Of a stretch of 64,000 bases of DNA, positions 7,959 to 16,580 are shown one piece after another. The DNA lies in NCBI GenBank assembly GCA_937889855.1, contig CALBYK010000319.1, positions 1 through 64,000 on the forward strand, given 5' to 3'. Within the stretch, counting starts at the first letter, position 1, and every line of letters starts with the position of its first letter. The position numbers were made by a program, and so were the translations under genes. The notes below the pieces were generated by a model. The model made no database searches. It saw nothing but the letters and a program-made list of their open reading frames with translations, and was not told where the DNA came from. This DNA is from an uncultured Prevotella sp. GTDB lineage: Bacteria; Bacteroidota; Bacteroidia; Bacteroidales; Bacteroidaceae.

Positions 7959-8921
7959 ATGTGGATAATATATGCTCATATAAATATAACTAATGGTAAA
8001 CGATATATCGGACAAACTAAACAAACTCCAAATAATAGATGGCGAAATGGAAAAGGATATAAAGGTAGCCCATATTTTTATCGCGCCATACAGAAATATG
8101 GATGGGATAATTTTGAGCACCAAATCATAGAAGACAATATTTTAACTCAAGAAGAGGCTAATTTAAAAGAACAGTATTGGATAGATATTTTTCAATCAAA
8201 CAATGAAAAGTATGGATACAATCTAGGAGTAGGAGGATATTGTTATCCCTGCCAGGCCGTAGAAAAAATTAAAGAGCTATGGCAACAACCAGATTTTTAT
8301 GAACAATATTGTAAAAAAGTAATATGTACTAATAATGGAATTATTTATAAATCCGTCCATGAAGCTGCTCGTCAGACAAATGGAAATAGGAAAGGTATAG
8401 CAGAAAATTGTAGGGGGAAATTAAACTCTTCTGGTGTTGATAAAAATACCGGTCTCCCATTTGTCTGGGCTTTTTATGAAGAGGGGAAAGAGTACCCTTA
8501 TATTCATCCATTAAAAAAATCTAAACAAGCGCGTCAAGTTATTTGTTTAACAACAGGAAAAATTTTTGATAGTATTACTCAAGCAGCAAAATATTATGGC
8601 ATAGAATCAAACGCCACTTCTATCTCTCGATGTTGTAGAAAACCAGATAAACAAAAAAGCGCAGGATATTTTAATGGACAACCTCTTATGTGGAATTACT
8701 ATGACCCACAAAAGAATTATCAAATTGGACAGCATTATAGTAGGACTGGTTCAAAATCTATCAGATGTATAACAACTGGACAAATATACTCTTCGATAGG
8801 AAAAGCAAGTAAAGAAACTGGCATCCCTCATTCAAATCTTACAGCATGTTGTAAAGGAAGAGTAAAAACAGCCGGAGGGCTAGAATGGGAATACTGTCAA
8901 GAAACAGAGGAGGACTGGTGA
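7959..8921 (+). CDS. Free-standing GIY-YIG homing endonuclease
   Basis: This 320-residue protein has the N-terminal GIY-YIG nuclease fold in the form IYAHINITNGKRYIGQT, followed by the conserved arginine and glutamate region (KYGWDNFEH, EEANLKEQYW). Behind it are three NUMOD1-type DNA-binding repeats, each starting VICT/VICL/IRCIT and containing S(V/I)xxAA/AS (about residues 124, 195 and 266). The gene is AT-rich compared with its neighbours, a sign of transfer. It is not inside an intron: it sits between dnaE and a membrane-protein gene, and its tail contains the GAGGAGG Shine-Dalgarno of that gene. The Shine-Dalgarno CGAAAGGA precedes its own ATG. Confidence 0.88.
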   Translation: MWIIYAHINITNGKRYIGQTKQTPNNRWRNGKGYKGSPYFYRAIQKYGWDNFEHQIIEDNILTQEEANLKEQYWIDIFQSNNEKYGYNLGVGGYCYPCQAVEKIKELWQQPDFYEQYCKKVICTNNGIIYKSVHEAARQTNGNRKGIAENCRGKLNSSGVDKNTGLPFVWAFYEEGKEYPYIHPLKKSKQARQVICLTTGKIFDSITQAAKYYGIESNATSISRCCRKPDKQKSAGYFNGQPLMWNYYDPQKNYQIGQHYSRTGSKSIRCITTGQIYSSIGKASKETGIPHSNLTACCKGRVKTAGGLEWEYCQETEEDW

Positions 8922-9217
8922 CTTTTAAAACTTTTATTGTACGACATAAAAACAAGATTATTTCCGCTGTGTGCGGCCTTGTGGCGGGGGCAGTCGCTGC
9001 CCTCGCCCTCCTGGGCGCCGTGCTGTTCGGCTACTACGGTATCCAGCCGCAGGACGCAGTGGGCATCACAATCGCCCCCACAGAGATTCAGGGAACAAAG
9101 GAGGACGGCTCCAAGATTAGTGGCTTCATCATCACGACAGACGATGGCACTCAGTATCTCGTGACCGACTATTGGACTCCGATTATGCTCAGTGACGAGA
9201 ACCCCGAGGAGAACTAG
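8918..9217 (+). CDS. Small membrane protein
   Basis: This 99-residue protein starts at GTG 8918 (GAGGAGG at 8907-8913), overlapping the endonuclease stop. A basic start (VRHKNK) is followed by one hydrophobic segment, about residues 12-35, rich in Ala, Leu and Gly. A polar domain of about 60 residues follows, predicted outside by the positive-inside rule. No recognised domain. Its position before the kinase suggests that it belongs to the same operon. Confidence 0.7.
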   Translation: MTFKTFIVRHKNKIISAVCGLVAGAVAALALLGAVLFGYYGIQPQDAVGITIAPTEIQGTKEDGSKISGFIITTDDGTQYLVTDYWTPIMLSDENPEEN

Positions 9218-9218
9218 T

Positions 9219-9815
9219 TTGAAACCTGCAATCATTGCGATTTGCGGCGAGGCGGCGGTGGGCAAAGATTCGCTTCTGCGAGCCCTTGCCCCCGCCCTCG
9301 GGGCTACCAAAATAGTGTCCGACACGACACGCCCACCCAGACCAGGAGAGGTTGATGGCACCGACTACAACTTCATCTCAGAGGAAGAGTTCGTGGATGG
9401 CATCAGGAATGGCCGTTACCTTGAGTGGAAGCAATTCAATGGCTGGTACTATGGCACGCCACATAATAGCGTTTGCGGTAAGGTGAACATCGGGGTTTTC
9501 AACCTAGACGGTGTGCTGGATATGCTCGCCAAAAGCAAGGTGTATTGCGAACAAGCCCCTTACAATATATTCGTCATCCGCCTGAGGGTTGGCTTCTTTA
9601 GACGTATCATCAGGTACGTCAAGAGAGACGGAAAGCTAAAATTTGAATGTCTGCGGCGGATGTTGGCTGACGCAAGACAGTTCTACAAGGCAGATATTCT
9701 CATTGACATTTGGCTACCACAACATCTTGTGTTGAAAAACTTTGATATAGCCAAAAACCTGCCTACCCTGACACAATATATTGTGTCTAAGATGCTTCCT
9801 GACTACTACATCTAA
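9219..9815 (+). CDS. Guanylate kinase-like nucleotide kinase
   Basis: This 198-residue protein has a P-loop, GEAAVGKDS (about residue 9), and the guanylate-kinase GMP-binding signature SDTTRPPRPGEVDG followed by DYNF, then GWYYGT. These are diagnostic for the family that phosphorylates (d)GMP to (d)GDP. The start is TTG 9219, with CGAGGAG at 9205-9211. The C-terminal third is divergent, so substrate preference could differ from the host enzyme. It lies just before ribonucleotide reductase, consistent with supplying deoxynucleotides for phage DNA synthesis. Confidence 0.78.
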   Translation: MKPAIIAICGEAAVGKDSLLRALAPALGATKIVSDTTRPPRPGEVDGTDYNFISEEEFVDGIRNGRYLEWKQFNGWYYGTPHNSVCGKVNIGVFNLDGVLDMLAKSKVYCEQAPYNIFVIRLRVGFFRRIIRYVKRDGKLKFECLRRMLADARQFYKADILIDIWLPQHLVLKNFDIAKNLPTLTQYIVSKMLPDYYI

Positions 9816-9892
9816 GGGCTATTTAACGCGGGCCGCAGTCGGATTTTTCAAATAGATAAGACGAAGGATAACCAAGAGAAGAAGGAGGCATC

Positions 9893-11972
9893 TTGCTAAA
9901 GGTAGAAAAACGTAGCGGCAAAATCGTACCATTTGACCCGGAAAAGATTAAGGCCGCAGTGAATGGCGCTTTCAGCGATGTGAATGGAACGGAATGCTCA
10001 GACAACAGCGTGTTCGTTCACATCATCCGCAACATCAACGCCTATGCCGAGTTCCATGACACTATTGGCGTGGAACAGATTCAAGACATTGTAGAGAAGT
10101 CTCTTATGGAGAAGGGCTACTACAATGTCGCCAAGGCTTATATCAAGTATAGATATGAGCACGAACTTGCACGGCAAAAACATAATGATTCTGAGCTAAT
10201 GGATATGATACAGGGCGACAATGAGTATTGGTCAACAGAGAATAGTAACAAAAATAGCAAATGGGTGACAACGCAACGAGATTATATGGCGGGCATTGTT
10301 TCCACCGACCTTGCACGTAACTATATTTTTCCTAAAGACGCAGTGGCAGCACATGATGCTGGCATTATCCATATCCACGATATGGATTATGCTGCACAGC
10401 ATATCACGAACTGCTCTCTTATTAACCTTGAGGATATTCTTCAAAATGGCACGGTGGTTAACGGTGTTCGCATCGACAAGCCACATCGCCTATTGACCGC
10501 TATGACCATCGCCACGCAGGTGGTTGCAGCTGTAGCAAGCTCACAGTTTGGCGGTTGCACAATATCTCTAACTCATCTTGCGCCTTTCGTGAGGATGAGC
10601 TATGATAGGTACTTCAAGAAATACAAGTCTTGGGGCTTTGATGATAAGAAAAGTAAAGAATTCGCGCAACGCGATACGGAAAAAGAAGTTTCGGACGCTG
10701 TTCAAACTTTAAATTATCAATTGAATTCACTTAGCACTACAAATGGTCAGAGTCCCTTTGTTTCGGTGTGTATGTATCTTGGAGAGACTGAAAAGTATAA
10801 GAGCGAACTTGCAATGCTTATCGAGGAAGTTCTATGCCAAAGAATCCAAGGTATGAAAAATCGGACTGGGCAGTATGTTACAGTTGCCTTTCCAAAGTTA
10901 CTTTATGTTCTCGAAGAGGACAATATCCATGAAGACTCTAAGTACTGGTATCTAACTGAATTAGCGGCAAAATGCACCGCGAAGAGAATGGTGCCAGATT
11001 ATATCAGCGAGAAGGTGATGAAGCAAACTAAGGTAGATGCCAATGGAGAAGGACATTGTTTTCCTTGCATGGGGTGTCGCTCGTTTTTAAGCGTTTGGCC
11101 GCAAGACTCGAATAAATATTATGGCAGATTTAACATCGGTGTTGTTACTATTAATCTTGTAGATGCGGCGCTATCTTCTGGCGGCGACGAAAAAAAGTTC
11201 TGGCGACTTATGGAAGAGCGTACAGAACTCTGTCATGAGGTTCAAAAAGTACGCATCAAGCGTCTTGAAAATACGAAGGCTGAAGTTGCACCAATCCTTT
11301 GGTGCGATGGAGCTTTTGCTAGACTTAAGCCAGAAGATACTCTTTATAGTCTGATTCATGGAGGTTATTGTACCGCTTCCCTTGGATTTGCTGGACTGTA
11401 TGAGTGCGTCAAGTATATGATGGGTGTAAGTCACACTTCTCCAAAAGGCCGAGAGTTTGGTCTTAAGGTAATGCAGTTCTTAGATGATAAATGCGACCAG
11501 TGGAAAAAAGAGGACAATGTGGCACATTCAGTATATGGATCTCCTATAGAAAGTACAACATATACTTTCGCTAAAGCATTACATAAACGTTTTGGCGAAA
11601 TCCCCAGCATTACGGATAGAGACTACATCACTAATTCATATCACGTACCCGTATTTGAAAAGATTGACCCGTTTTCTAAGTTGGCTTTAGAATCTGAATT
11701 TCAAAAGCTCAGCACTGGGGGCGCAATCAGCTACGTCGAGACCTCTAATCTTCAGAACAACATTCCCGCTGTTCTTGAAGTGATAAAATTTATCTATGAC
11801 AATATCATGTATGCCGAACTTAATACTAAAAGCGACTACTGCCAAGAGTGCGGCTATAGTGGAGAAGTGCAACTCCTCTACAATGACAAGATACATAAGC
11901 ATTATTATAAGTGTCCAAATTGCGGCAATGAAGACACGAGTAAAATGAATATTGCACGTCGTGTTTGCGGGT
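9893..11972 (+). CDS. nrdD: Anaerobic ribonucleoside-triphosphate reductase, exon 1
   Basis: The first exon encodes 693 residues. It starts at TTG 9893 after AAGGAGG with an ATP-cone-like domain (VEKRSGKIVPFDPEKIKAAV). It contains the active-site region IHIHDMDYA and a C-terminal four-cysteine zinc site (CQECGYSG…CPNCGNED). It ends exactly at RRVCG, whose glycine is the glycyl-radical residue in this family. The protein reduces ribonucleotides to deoxyribonucleotides without oxygen, using formate. Joined to exon 2 it has 722 residues, a normal length. The downstream partner is NrdG. Confidence 0.93.
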
Positions 11973-12279
11973 AAACAAAATACATGCCCCTTATAAAAGT
12001 AATTTTATAAAGCAAAATTTATGAACTTAAAAAAGGTGTAAATATTTTTTAAATATTTGCTAACGGTGAAAACTTAAATAATATAAAAAAATCTGGGCAA
12101 AAAGGAATGCATTTTCAGTATTATTTAAATGATACCGTGCCAACTTCATGAGAAGAAGGTGTAACGACTATTCCAAAAATAAAGGAAGTAGTTTTGAGAA
12201 AAAAACAATAGCTCATTACGAAGTGTAAATTATCCTATTCAAAATATAGGATAAAGAGATAGTCTATATTGCCCATATG
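11973..12279 (+). ncRNA. Group I self-splicing intron in nrdD (no endonuclease gene)
   Basis: This is a 307-nt AT-rich insertion with no ORF of note. The exon ends GCGGGT and can pair with GCCC in ATGCCCCTT just inside the intron, with U.G at the splice site. The intron contains AACGACTATTCC and AAAGAGATAGTC, the two strands of P7 expected for phage group I introns, and ends in G12279. Splicing joins the codons for RRVCG to YISTT, restoring the conserved glycyl-radical loop. The intron interrupts the tyrosine codon after its first base. Confidence 0.85.
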
Positions 12280-12368
12280 ATATAAGCACGACAGTCCCCA
12301 ATGAAGGTCGCTTAGACGAGATAGCCAACCGCTACGTACATCTTGATGACCACGATGTGAAGGAATAA
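12280..12368 (+). CDS. nrdD: Anaerobic ribonucleoside-triphosphate reductase, exon 2
   Basis: The last 29 codons after the intron read (Y)ISTTVPNEGRLDEIANRYVHL and end at TAA 12366. They match the C-terminal tail that follows the glycyl radical in NrdD. No start codon or ribosome-binding site precedes this piece, so it is expressed only by splicing. The Shine-Dalgarno of nrdG follows the stop directly. Confidence 0.88.
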
Positions 12369-12385
12369 AAGGAGGCGGTGTCTAT

Positions 12386-12943
12386 ATGCGCATTGCTCAG
12401 ATTAGAAAGATGGATATTTCCAACGGAAGTGGTATCGGAGTATCTATCTTCACGCGGGGCTGCCCTTATCACTGCCCCAATTGCCACAATGCCTCTATCT
12501 GGGGCTTTAATGGCGGACAAGAATACACTGAAGAGACGAAGCAGGAGATTCTTAGACTAATCAAGCCCGACTATATCCACCGCTTCTCCATTCTTGGCGG
12601 CGAACCTCTTTTGCCGCAAAACGTACATGACCTTAAAGACCTCATTTTTGAGATTCGAAAGGATAAGCCACAAATAGAAATTTGGCTCTGGACAGGAACA
12701 ACTATTCCTGCTCTTGGACAGCTACTGTCAAATCAAAAATGCGATGATGCAAAACTTGCCTCTTTTGAGTGGACAGACGAGAGTAAGCGCGACCTCGTTA
12801 ACATAATTTTACAATGCGACTATATTATTGATGGTCGGTTTGAGGAGAATAAGAAAGACCTGACACTGAAGTGGCGCGGTAGCTCTAACCAAAAAATTTG
12901 GGATTATGTTGAGCTAGACGAACTTTTCAACACGCCGCGCTAA
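12386..12943 (+). CDS. nrdG: Anaerobic ribonucleotide reductase activating enzyme (radical SAM)
   Basis: This 185-residue protein has the radical-SAM cluster motif CPYHCPNC (about residues 26-33) and the GGEPLL loop (about residue 71). NrdG uses a 4Fe-4S cluster and S-adenosylmethionine to create the glycyl radical on NrdD. The preceding AAAGGAGGCGG is a strong ribosome-binding site. It is directly behind nrdD, as in most phages and bacteria that carry the pair. A strong terminator follows the stop. Confidence 0.92.
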   Translation: MRIAQIRKMDISNGSGIGVSIFTRGCPYHCPNCHNASIWGFNGGQEYTEETKQEILRLIKPDYIHRFSILGGEPLLPQNVHDLKDLIFEIRKDKPQIEIWLWTGTTIPALGQLLSNQKCDDAKLASFEWTDESKRDLVNIILQCDYIIDGRFEENKKDLTLKWRGSSNQKIWDYVELDELFNTPR

Positions 12944-12945
12944 AA

Positions 12946-12999
12946 CAAAAGCCCCATTCACAAAAGAATATTTTTTTTCTTAGTGAGTGGGGCTTTTTT
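12946..12999 (+). terminator. Rho-independent terminator after nrdG
   Basis: An inverted repeat GCCCCATTCAC (12951-12961) / GTGAGTGGGGC (12983-12993) with one G.T pair is followed by six Ts. A preceding run of As makes it possibly active in both directions. Confidence 0.82.
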
Positions 13000-13000
13000 G

Positions 13001-13029
13001 TTTACTTTTTGCACGTACCATGTTACAAT
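13001..13029 (+). promoter_or_regulatory. Promoter after the nrdG terminator
   Basis: TTTACT (13001-13006), 17 bp, then TACAAT (13024-13029) immediately follow the terminator T-run. It would start transcription near 13036, upstream of the Shine-Dalgarno GAAAGGAG at 13046-13053. The arrangement repeats that at 1446-1493. Confidence 0.6.
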
Positions 13030-13059
13030 GGATATAACAACGAGCGAAAGGAGCTAATC

Positions 13060-13377
13060 ATAAACGGCAGAAACCTTGAGCACATGCTCACGAACATTAC
13101 CTTGTGGTTCTCCACCAAGAGAGTGGAGACATTCGTCCTGCAAGCCGCAGATGGAAACCCAAGCCGCACAAGAATTTTCAAAATAAACGATTTCAACTAT
13201 GCTGGCGCTCGGGAAAAACTCGTTGAGGTTCTTGAGGAAATTGGTGAGCTAAGAGACATTCTTTATAACCACCAGAAGGATTGGTACGTGATTTTAATCC
13301 AAGAGACGCGTAGTAAGAATGCACAACTTGTCACGTACTTTATGGCAAGCGCCGAAGATAAAATCATCGAGATTTAG
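13060..13377 (+). CDS. Protein of unknown function, probable non-canonical start
   Basis: The frame is open from 13009 to 13377, but the promoter -10 box at 13024-13029 excludes the TTG at 13009. The only good Shine-Dalgarno (GAAAGGAG, 13046-13053) is spaced six bases before an ATA codon at 13060. The first ATG (13084) has no ribosome-binding site. An ATA start would give 105 residues, the ATG 97. The middle is helical and charged (REKLVEVLEEIGELRD). No recognised domain. The start codon is the uncertain point; the frame itself is well supported by position and downstream spacing. Confidence 0.6.
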   Translation: MNGRNLEHMLTNITLWFSTKRVETFVLQAADGNPSRTRIFKINDFNYAGAREKLVEVLEEIGELRDILYNHQKDWYVILIQETRSKNAQLVTYFMASAEDKIIEI

Positions 13378-13387
13378 GAGGAATATA

Positions 13388-13663
13388 ATGTATCATCTTA
13401 TTATTGCGGCCTGGCCTGAGAGCGCCGCTGTCATTATGGTAGGCCAAGAGACAGAGGACGTAGATGCGGCAGAGGTCTATCGTGATTACGCCTTCCTACC
13501 GCAACTGATTCCTGCTGTCAAGCAAGCAGTTGAGCAATTCCCCGAAGGCAGTATCCCTGATTGTTGCGTATATGGCCCCGCAGACTACATTCATCACATC
13601 GCAGACTCAATTGCCGATGAGTTTGAGAATCTAAAGGTTACTACAGAGGAGGCTGGTGCTTAA
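13388..13663 (+). CDS. Small protein of unknown function
   Basis: This 91-residue protein starts at ATG 13388 after TAGGAGGAATATA; the upstream in-frame codons overlap the previous gene and are not used. The sequence alternates hydrophobic strands and acidic helices (YHLIIAAWPES, then DAAEVYRDYAF) and ends TTEEAGA. No recognised domain. It is part of a run of small genes leading to dUTPase. Confidence 0.65.
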   Translation: MYHLIIAAWPESAAVIMVGQETEDVDAAEVYRDYAFLPQLIPAVKQAVEQFPEGSIPDCCVYGPADYIHHIADSIADEFENLKVTTEEAGA

Positions 13664-13664
13664 A

Positions 13665-13961
13665 ATGACCCCTAGTTTCATCATCAAGACGACAGAAGAG
13701 TTTTGGCTTGCGGACAGAGACAGTGTGAACCGTTTCCATAAGGAACTTCTTAGCGATGCCGTGCTTCAGGGATACCAGCTGGCAAGCTTTGCCTACACGG
13801 AGAAGCCCGTCAAGGAGAGCGGCGAGATTGTGGATAGCTACTTCATCGTCAAGGTAACTAAGGTGTTTGACGATGCCAAGGAGCCTGAAAAGGCACCTCT
13901 TGACAGCATCACTTACACACACAAGAGCGTTGACGCACCATCAGAAGAGAATGGAGACTAA
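13665..13961 (+). CDS. Small protein of unknown function
   Basis: This 98-residue protein starts at ATG 13665, with AGAGGAGG at 13645-13652. A GTG at 13656 in the same frame is too close to the ribosome-binding site. It looks like a compact alpha/beta domain with an acidic tail (SEENGD). It ends one base before the dUTPase start, so the two are translationally linked. No family recognised. Confidence 0.65.
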   Translation: MTPSFIIKTTEEFWLADRDSVNRFHKELLSDAVLQGYQLASFAYTEKPVKESGEIVDSYFIVKVTKVFDDAKEPEKAPLDSITYTHKSVDAPSEENGD

Positions 13962-14396
13962 ATGAGCGATATTGCAGAGATTCAAATTCGTTATTTTCCT
14001 GGCTCGCCTCACCTTGTGATGAATGAAAGGGGCGATTGGTGCGATCTGTACGTATATGAGGATATGACTCTCAAGGCTGGCGAGTCTGCTTGCATCCCCC
14101 TCGGCATAGCCATGCGGCTGCCCATTGGCTACGAGGCTATTATCGCCCCCCGTTCTTCCACTTTCAAGCGCACGGGCCTCATTCAGACGAACAGCGTCGG
14201 CGTGGTGGACAACTCTTATTCTGGGAACAACGACCAGTGGATGATGCCGGTGTACGCTACGCGCGACGTCGTTATCGAGAAGGGCACCCGCCTTTGTCAG
14301 TTCCGCATCCAAGAGCGACAGCCAAAGCTTGTGTTCAACGAGGTGGCTACTCTTAATGGCCCCGATAGGGGCGGCTTCGGTACGAGCGGCAAGTGA
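13962..14396 (+). CDS. dut: dUTP diphosphatase (trimeric type)
   Basis: The 144 residues contain the conserved dUTPase motifs in order: APRSSTFKRTGL (motif 2), NSVGVVDNSYSGNND (motif 3, with the catalytic aspartate), GTRLCQFRI (motif 4) and DRGGFGTSG (motif 5, the flexible tail). The enzyme converts dUTP to dUMP and keeps uracil out of phage DNA. Length is normal for the trimeric family. It belongs with the kinase and reductase genes upstream. Confidence 0.93.
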   Translation: MSDIAEIQIRYFPGSPHLVMNERGDWCDLYVYEDMTLKAGESACIPLGIAMRLPIGYEAIIAPRSSTFKRTGLIQTNSVGVVDNSYSGNNDQWMMPVYATRDVVIEKGTRLCQFRIQERQPKLVFNEVATLNGPDRGGFGTSGK

Positions 14397-14402
14397 TGAC
14401 CT

Positions 14403-15314
14403 GTGTTAGATACAATTACGAAAACCGTATACAAGCTACAGCGCGATGCGATTTTTCCCTATCAGACACTTCAACCCACACTCGCGGTCGTTCATAAGAG
14501 CGCCAACAGCGACAGCGGAGCCGCGTCTTATCTAAGAAGCATTAAAAAGACGGCAGCAGGATATGGCGTGGGCGTGCTAAGCATTGAAGCCGACACGCCT
14601 TTCGTTGTCGTTGACGAGATAAAAAGAGTGGCAAGTATCCAGAAGGTGCATGGCATCATCATCATCTCAAATTACGGGGACATCAACCGAGTGCTCTATG
14701 ACCGCATCCCTGTTTCTCTAGACCTCGATTCCCTCTCCACTCTCTCTCTTGGGAAGCTGATTGATAATCGCTCTCCAATCGCCTATCGTGGTGCCCCTTG
14801 CACGGCAGTGGCTTGCATGAAGATTATCGAGACACTTAATGGCGGTGAGGATTTCTCGGGGAAGAACTGTCTTGTTATTGGGCGTTCCATTCGTGTCGGA
14901 CGCCCTCTCGCAGAAATCCTCATGCAAAAGAACATGACAGTAACCGTGGCTCACACAGCGACAGACATGAGTAAGCTTGCGGCCCAAGAGTGGGACTACA
15001 TCGTATCGGCTGCTGGAAAGCCGAAGGTGTGGAACAAGGACAACCCTCTTCCTCTTCCAAGAGACAAGAGAAGTCTTGTGATTGACGTGGGTATGAATGT
15101 CGATGAGAATGGCGAACTATGTGGTGATGTTGACCGCGATTGGTTTAACGATGCTGCGAATGAGGGGTCGTACATTACACCAGTCACAAGCGGCGTGGGT
15201 AAAGTAACTACTACGGTGCTGTTCTCAAAACTGTTTGCGAACACGGCGCAATACTTTATGAACTCCGCTGGTGTCTATCATGACCCCACCTTCAAGCAAG
15301 GTGAAGACCTGTGA
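14403..15314 (+). CDS. folD: FolD-like methylenetetrahydrofolate dehydrogenase/cyclohydrolase
   Basis: This 303-residue protein starts at GTG 14403. It has the N-terminal FolD lysine region (SYLRSIKKTA), the NADP-binding signature (CLVIGRSIRVGRPLAEIL, about residue 155) and the C-terminal TPVTSGVGKVTTT, equivalent to TPVPGGVGPMT. FolD interconverts methylene-, methenyl- and formyl-tetrahydrofolate. The usual Q(L/V)PLP segment around residue 85 is replaced by IIIISNYGD, so activity may be altered. In a phage it could supply one-carbon units for thymidylate or formate, the latter being the reductant of NrdD. Its last bases overlap the next gene. Confidence 0.8.
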   Translation: MLDTITKTVYKLQRDAIFPYQTLQPTLAVVHKSANSDSGAASYLRSIKKTAAGYGVGVLSIEADTPFVVVDEIKRVASIQKVHGIIIISNYGDINRVLYDRIPVSLDLDSLSTLSLGKLIDNRSPIAYRGAPCTAVACMKIIETLNGGEDFSGKNCLVIGRSIRVGRPLAEILMQKNMTVTVAHTATDMSKLAAQEWDYIVSAAGKPKVWNKDNPLPLPRDKRSLVIDVGMNVDENGELCGDVDRDWFNDAANEGSYITPVTSGVGKVTTTVLFSKLFANTAQYFMNSAGVYHDPTFKQGEDL

Positions 15315-15817
15315 AGATACTCGCACTAGATCAAGCGCTTGTTGTAAGCGGGTGGGCGGTGTTTTGCGATGGGCAACTAATAGCCGCGAACAAGTTTGAG
15401 ATTCCCAAGAGTCGTAGAATGGAAAGGCGTCTCCTTGATATGTACAAGCGTCTGACAGACCTATATCGCGAGTACGAGTTTGAAGCAGTATACTTTGAGG
15501 ACATCCAGCTCCAAGCGGGGAATGCCCTGACGTTCAAACATCTGGCCTACGCACAAGCAGCCATCATTATGTGGTGCGGCTACATGAGCATTCCGTGGTT
15601 CACTTTGGCCCCGTCGCACTGGCGCAAGGTTCTTGGTGGCTCTTTTGGCCGCAAGCGCGCTGACCAGAAAAGGCACGCAATCGACCTCGTGCGAGACTGG
15701 TATGGGGTGGATGTTCCAAGCGATGTTGCGGATGCGATTTGCATTGGTCGTGCCGCTATAAAGGAAAAGAGGGCAGAGGGGGAGAATAAGATTGCCTTCA
15801 ATGACGAGAAAGACTAA
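15311..15817 (+). CDS. RuvC-like Holliday-junction resolvase
   Basis: This 168-residue protein begins KILALDQALVVSGWAVF, the RuvC first strand with the catalytic aspartate. It continues with a glutamate strand (YFEDIQL, about residue 63) and ends with the acidic pair VPSDVADAICIG (about residue 138). These are the four acidic positions of RuvC/RNase H-fold resolvases. It would resolve branched DNA before packaging. GTG start, 4-nt overlap with folD; its end overlaps the start of the following gene. Confidence 0.85.
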   Translation: MKILALDQALVVSGWAVFCDGQLIAANKFEIPKSRRMERRLLDMYKRLTDLYREYEFEAVYFEDIQLQAGNALTFKHLAYAQAAIIMWCGYMSIPWFTLAPSHWRKVLGGSFGRKRADQKRHAIDLVRDWYGVDVPSDVADAICIGRAAIKEKRAEGENKIAFNDEKD

Positions 15818-16526
15818 AGACGTAATAACTATCTACGCATTTGCCCTTATCTATATCGTAGCTATGGGAATTTTCACTTGGAGTCTGAGTGATGTTGGAA
15901 CGCCAGTGCCAGCAACAGAAAATGCTGCTGACACCGCAATCATTTGCGACAGATATACCCTACGGCCAATCACGCAGACAATCGCATACAACCAATTGCC
16001 CGAATTTCCGTCCGGCAGTGAGTTTTTTGCGGCAGCAAGCCTTCTGACCGCATACGGCTATCCCGTTGATGCCGCAAGCCTCTTGGACTACATGAACTAT
16101 AGCGATGATGATTTCGTCACTTCCTACACAGGTAATCCAAGAGAAGAGGATGGTTATTGTCTTGCTCCCGCACTTACTGTGTGCGTGAACAACTTCCTTG
16201 CCAGTCTTGGCAGCCATATCGGGCACGCTCAAAATCTCACAGGTCTGTCTTGGACTGATTTCTACTCCAAAGTCGAGCATGGACAACCTCTTGCGGTTTG
16301 GATTACCTCCACTTACGGTATGCCTCTCTTCTATGGTAAGGCGCACTTTGACGGGTGCAAAAAATATGAGAATGAGCAGGTTGTAGTGGCGTGCGGTGCA
16401 AACGAAGATGGAATACAAATTGCAGACTCTTTACACCCAGAAAAGATTCAAACTATTCCCACAAGTGACTTCCGTCAAATCTGGGAAGCTTGCGGCGCAC
16501 AGTGTATGGGCATCCTAGAAGAATAG
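15792..16526 (+). CDS. Membrane-anchored C39-like peptidase, catalytic cysteine replaced by serine
   Basis: This 244-residue protein has an N-terminal membrane segment (about residues 11-32) followed by an extracytoplasmic domain resembling the papain-like C39_2 family. The segment LPEFPSGSEFFAAASLL aligns with the family's FPTGCE…A…L active-site helix, with Ser where the catalytic Cys is expected. A histidine (KAHFDGCKKY region) and an ENEQVVVACG strand follow. The start is TTG 15792, supported by GAGGGGGAG; ATG 15801 is the alternative. It could be an inactive or serine-type variant. Function in the phage is unknown; an outward-facing domain could be involved in superinfection exclusion or host modification (inference). 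Confidence 0.6.
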   Translation: MPSMTRKTKDVITIYAFALIYIVAMGIFTWSLSDVGTPVPATENAADTAIICDRYTLRPITQTIAYNQLPEFPSGSEFFAAASLLTAYGYPVDAASLLDYMNYSDDDFVTSYTGNPREEDGYCLAPALTVCVNNFLASLGSHIGHAQNLTGLSWTDFYSKVEHGQPLAVWITSTYGMPLFYGKAHFDGCKKYENEQVVVACGANEDGIQIADSLHPEKIQTIPTSDFRQIWEACGAQCMGILEE

Positions 16527-16530
16527 ATAT

Positions 16531-16568
16531 AAAAAAAGGCACCCTCTTTTCAGAGAGTGCCTTTTTTA
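16531..16568. terminator. Bidirectional terminator between the two arms
   Basis: A-tract, GGCACCCTCT, loop TTTC, AGAGAGTGCC, T-tract. It lies between the convergent stops at 16526 and 16581 and works in either orientation, ending both the + strand early genes and the - strand late genes. Confidence 0.88.
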
Positions 16569-16580
16569 TTATAGATTCAA

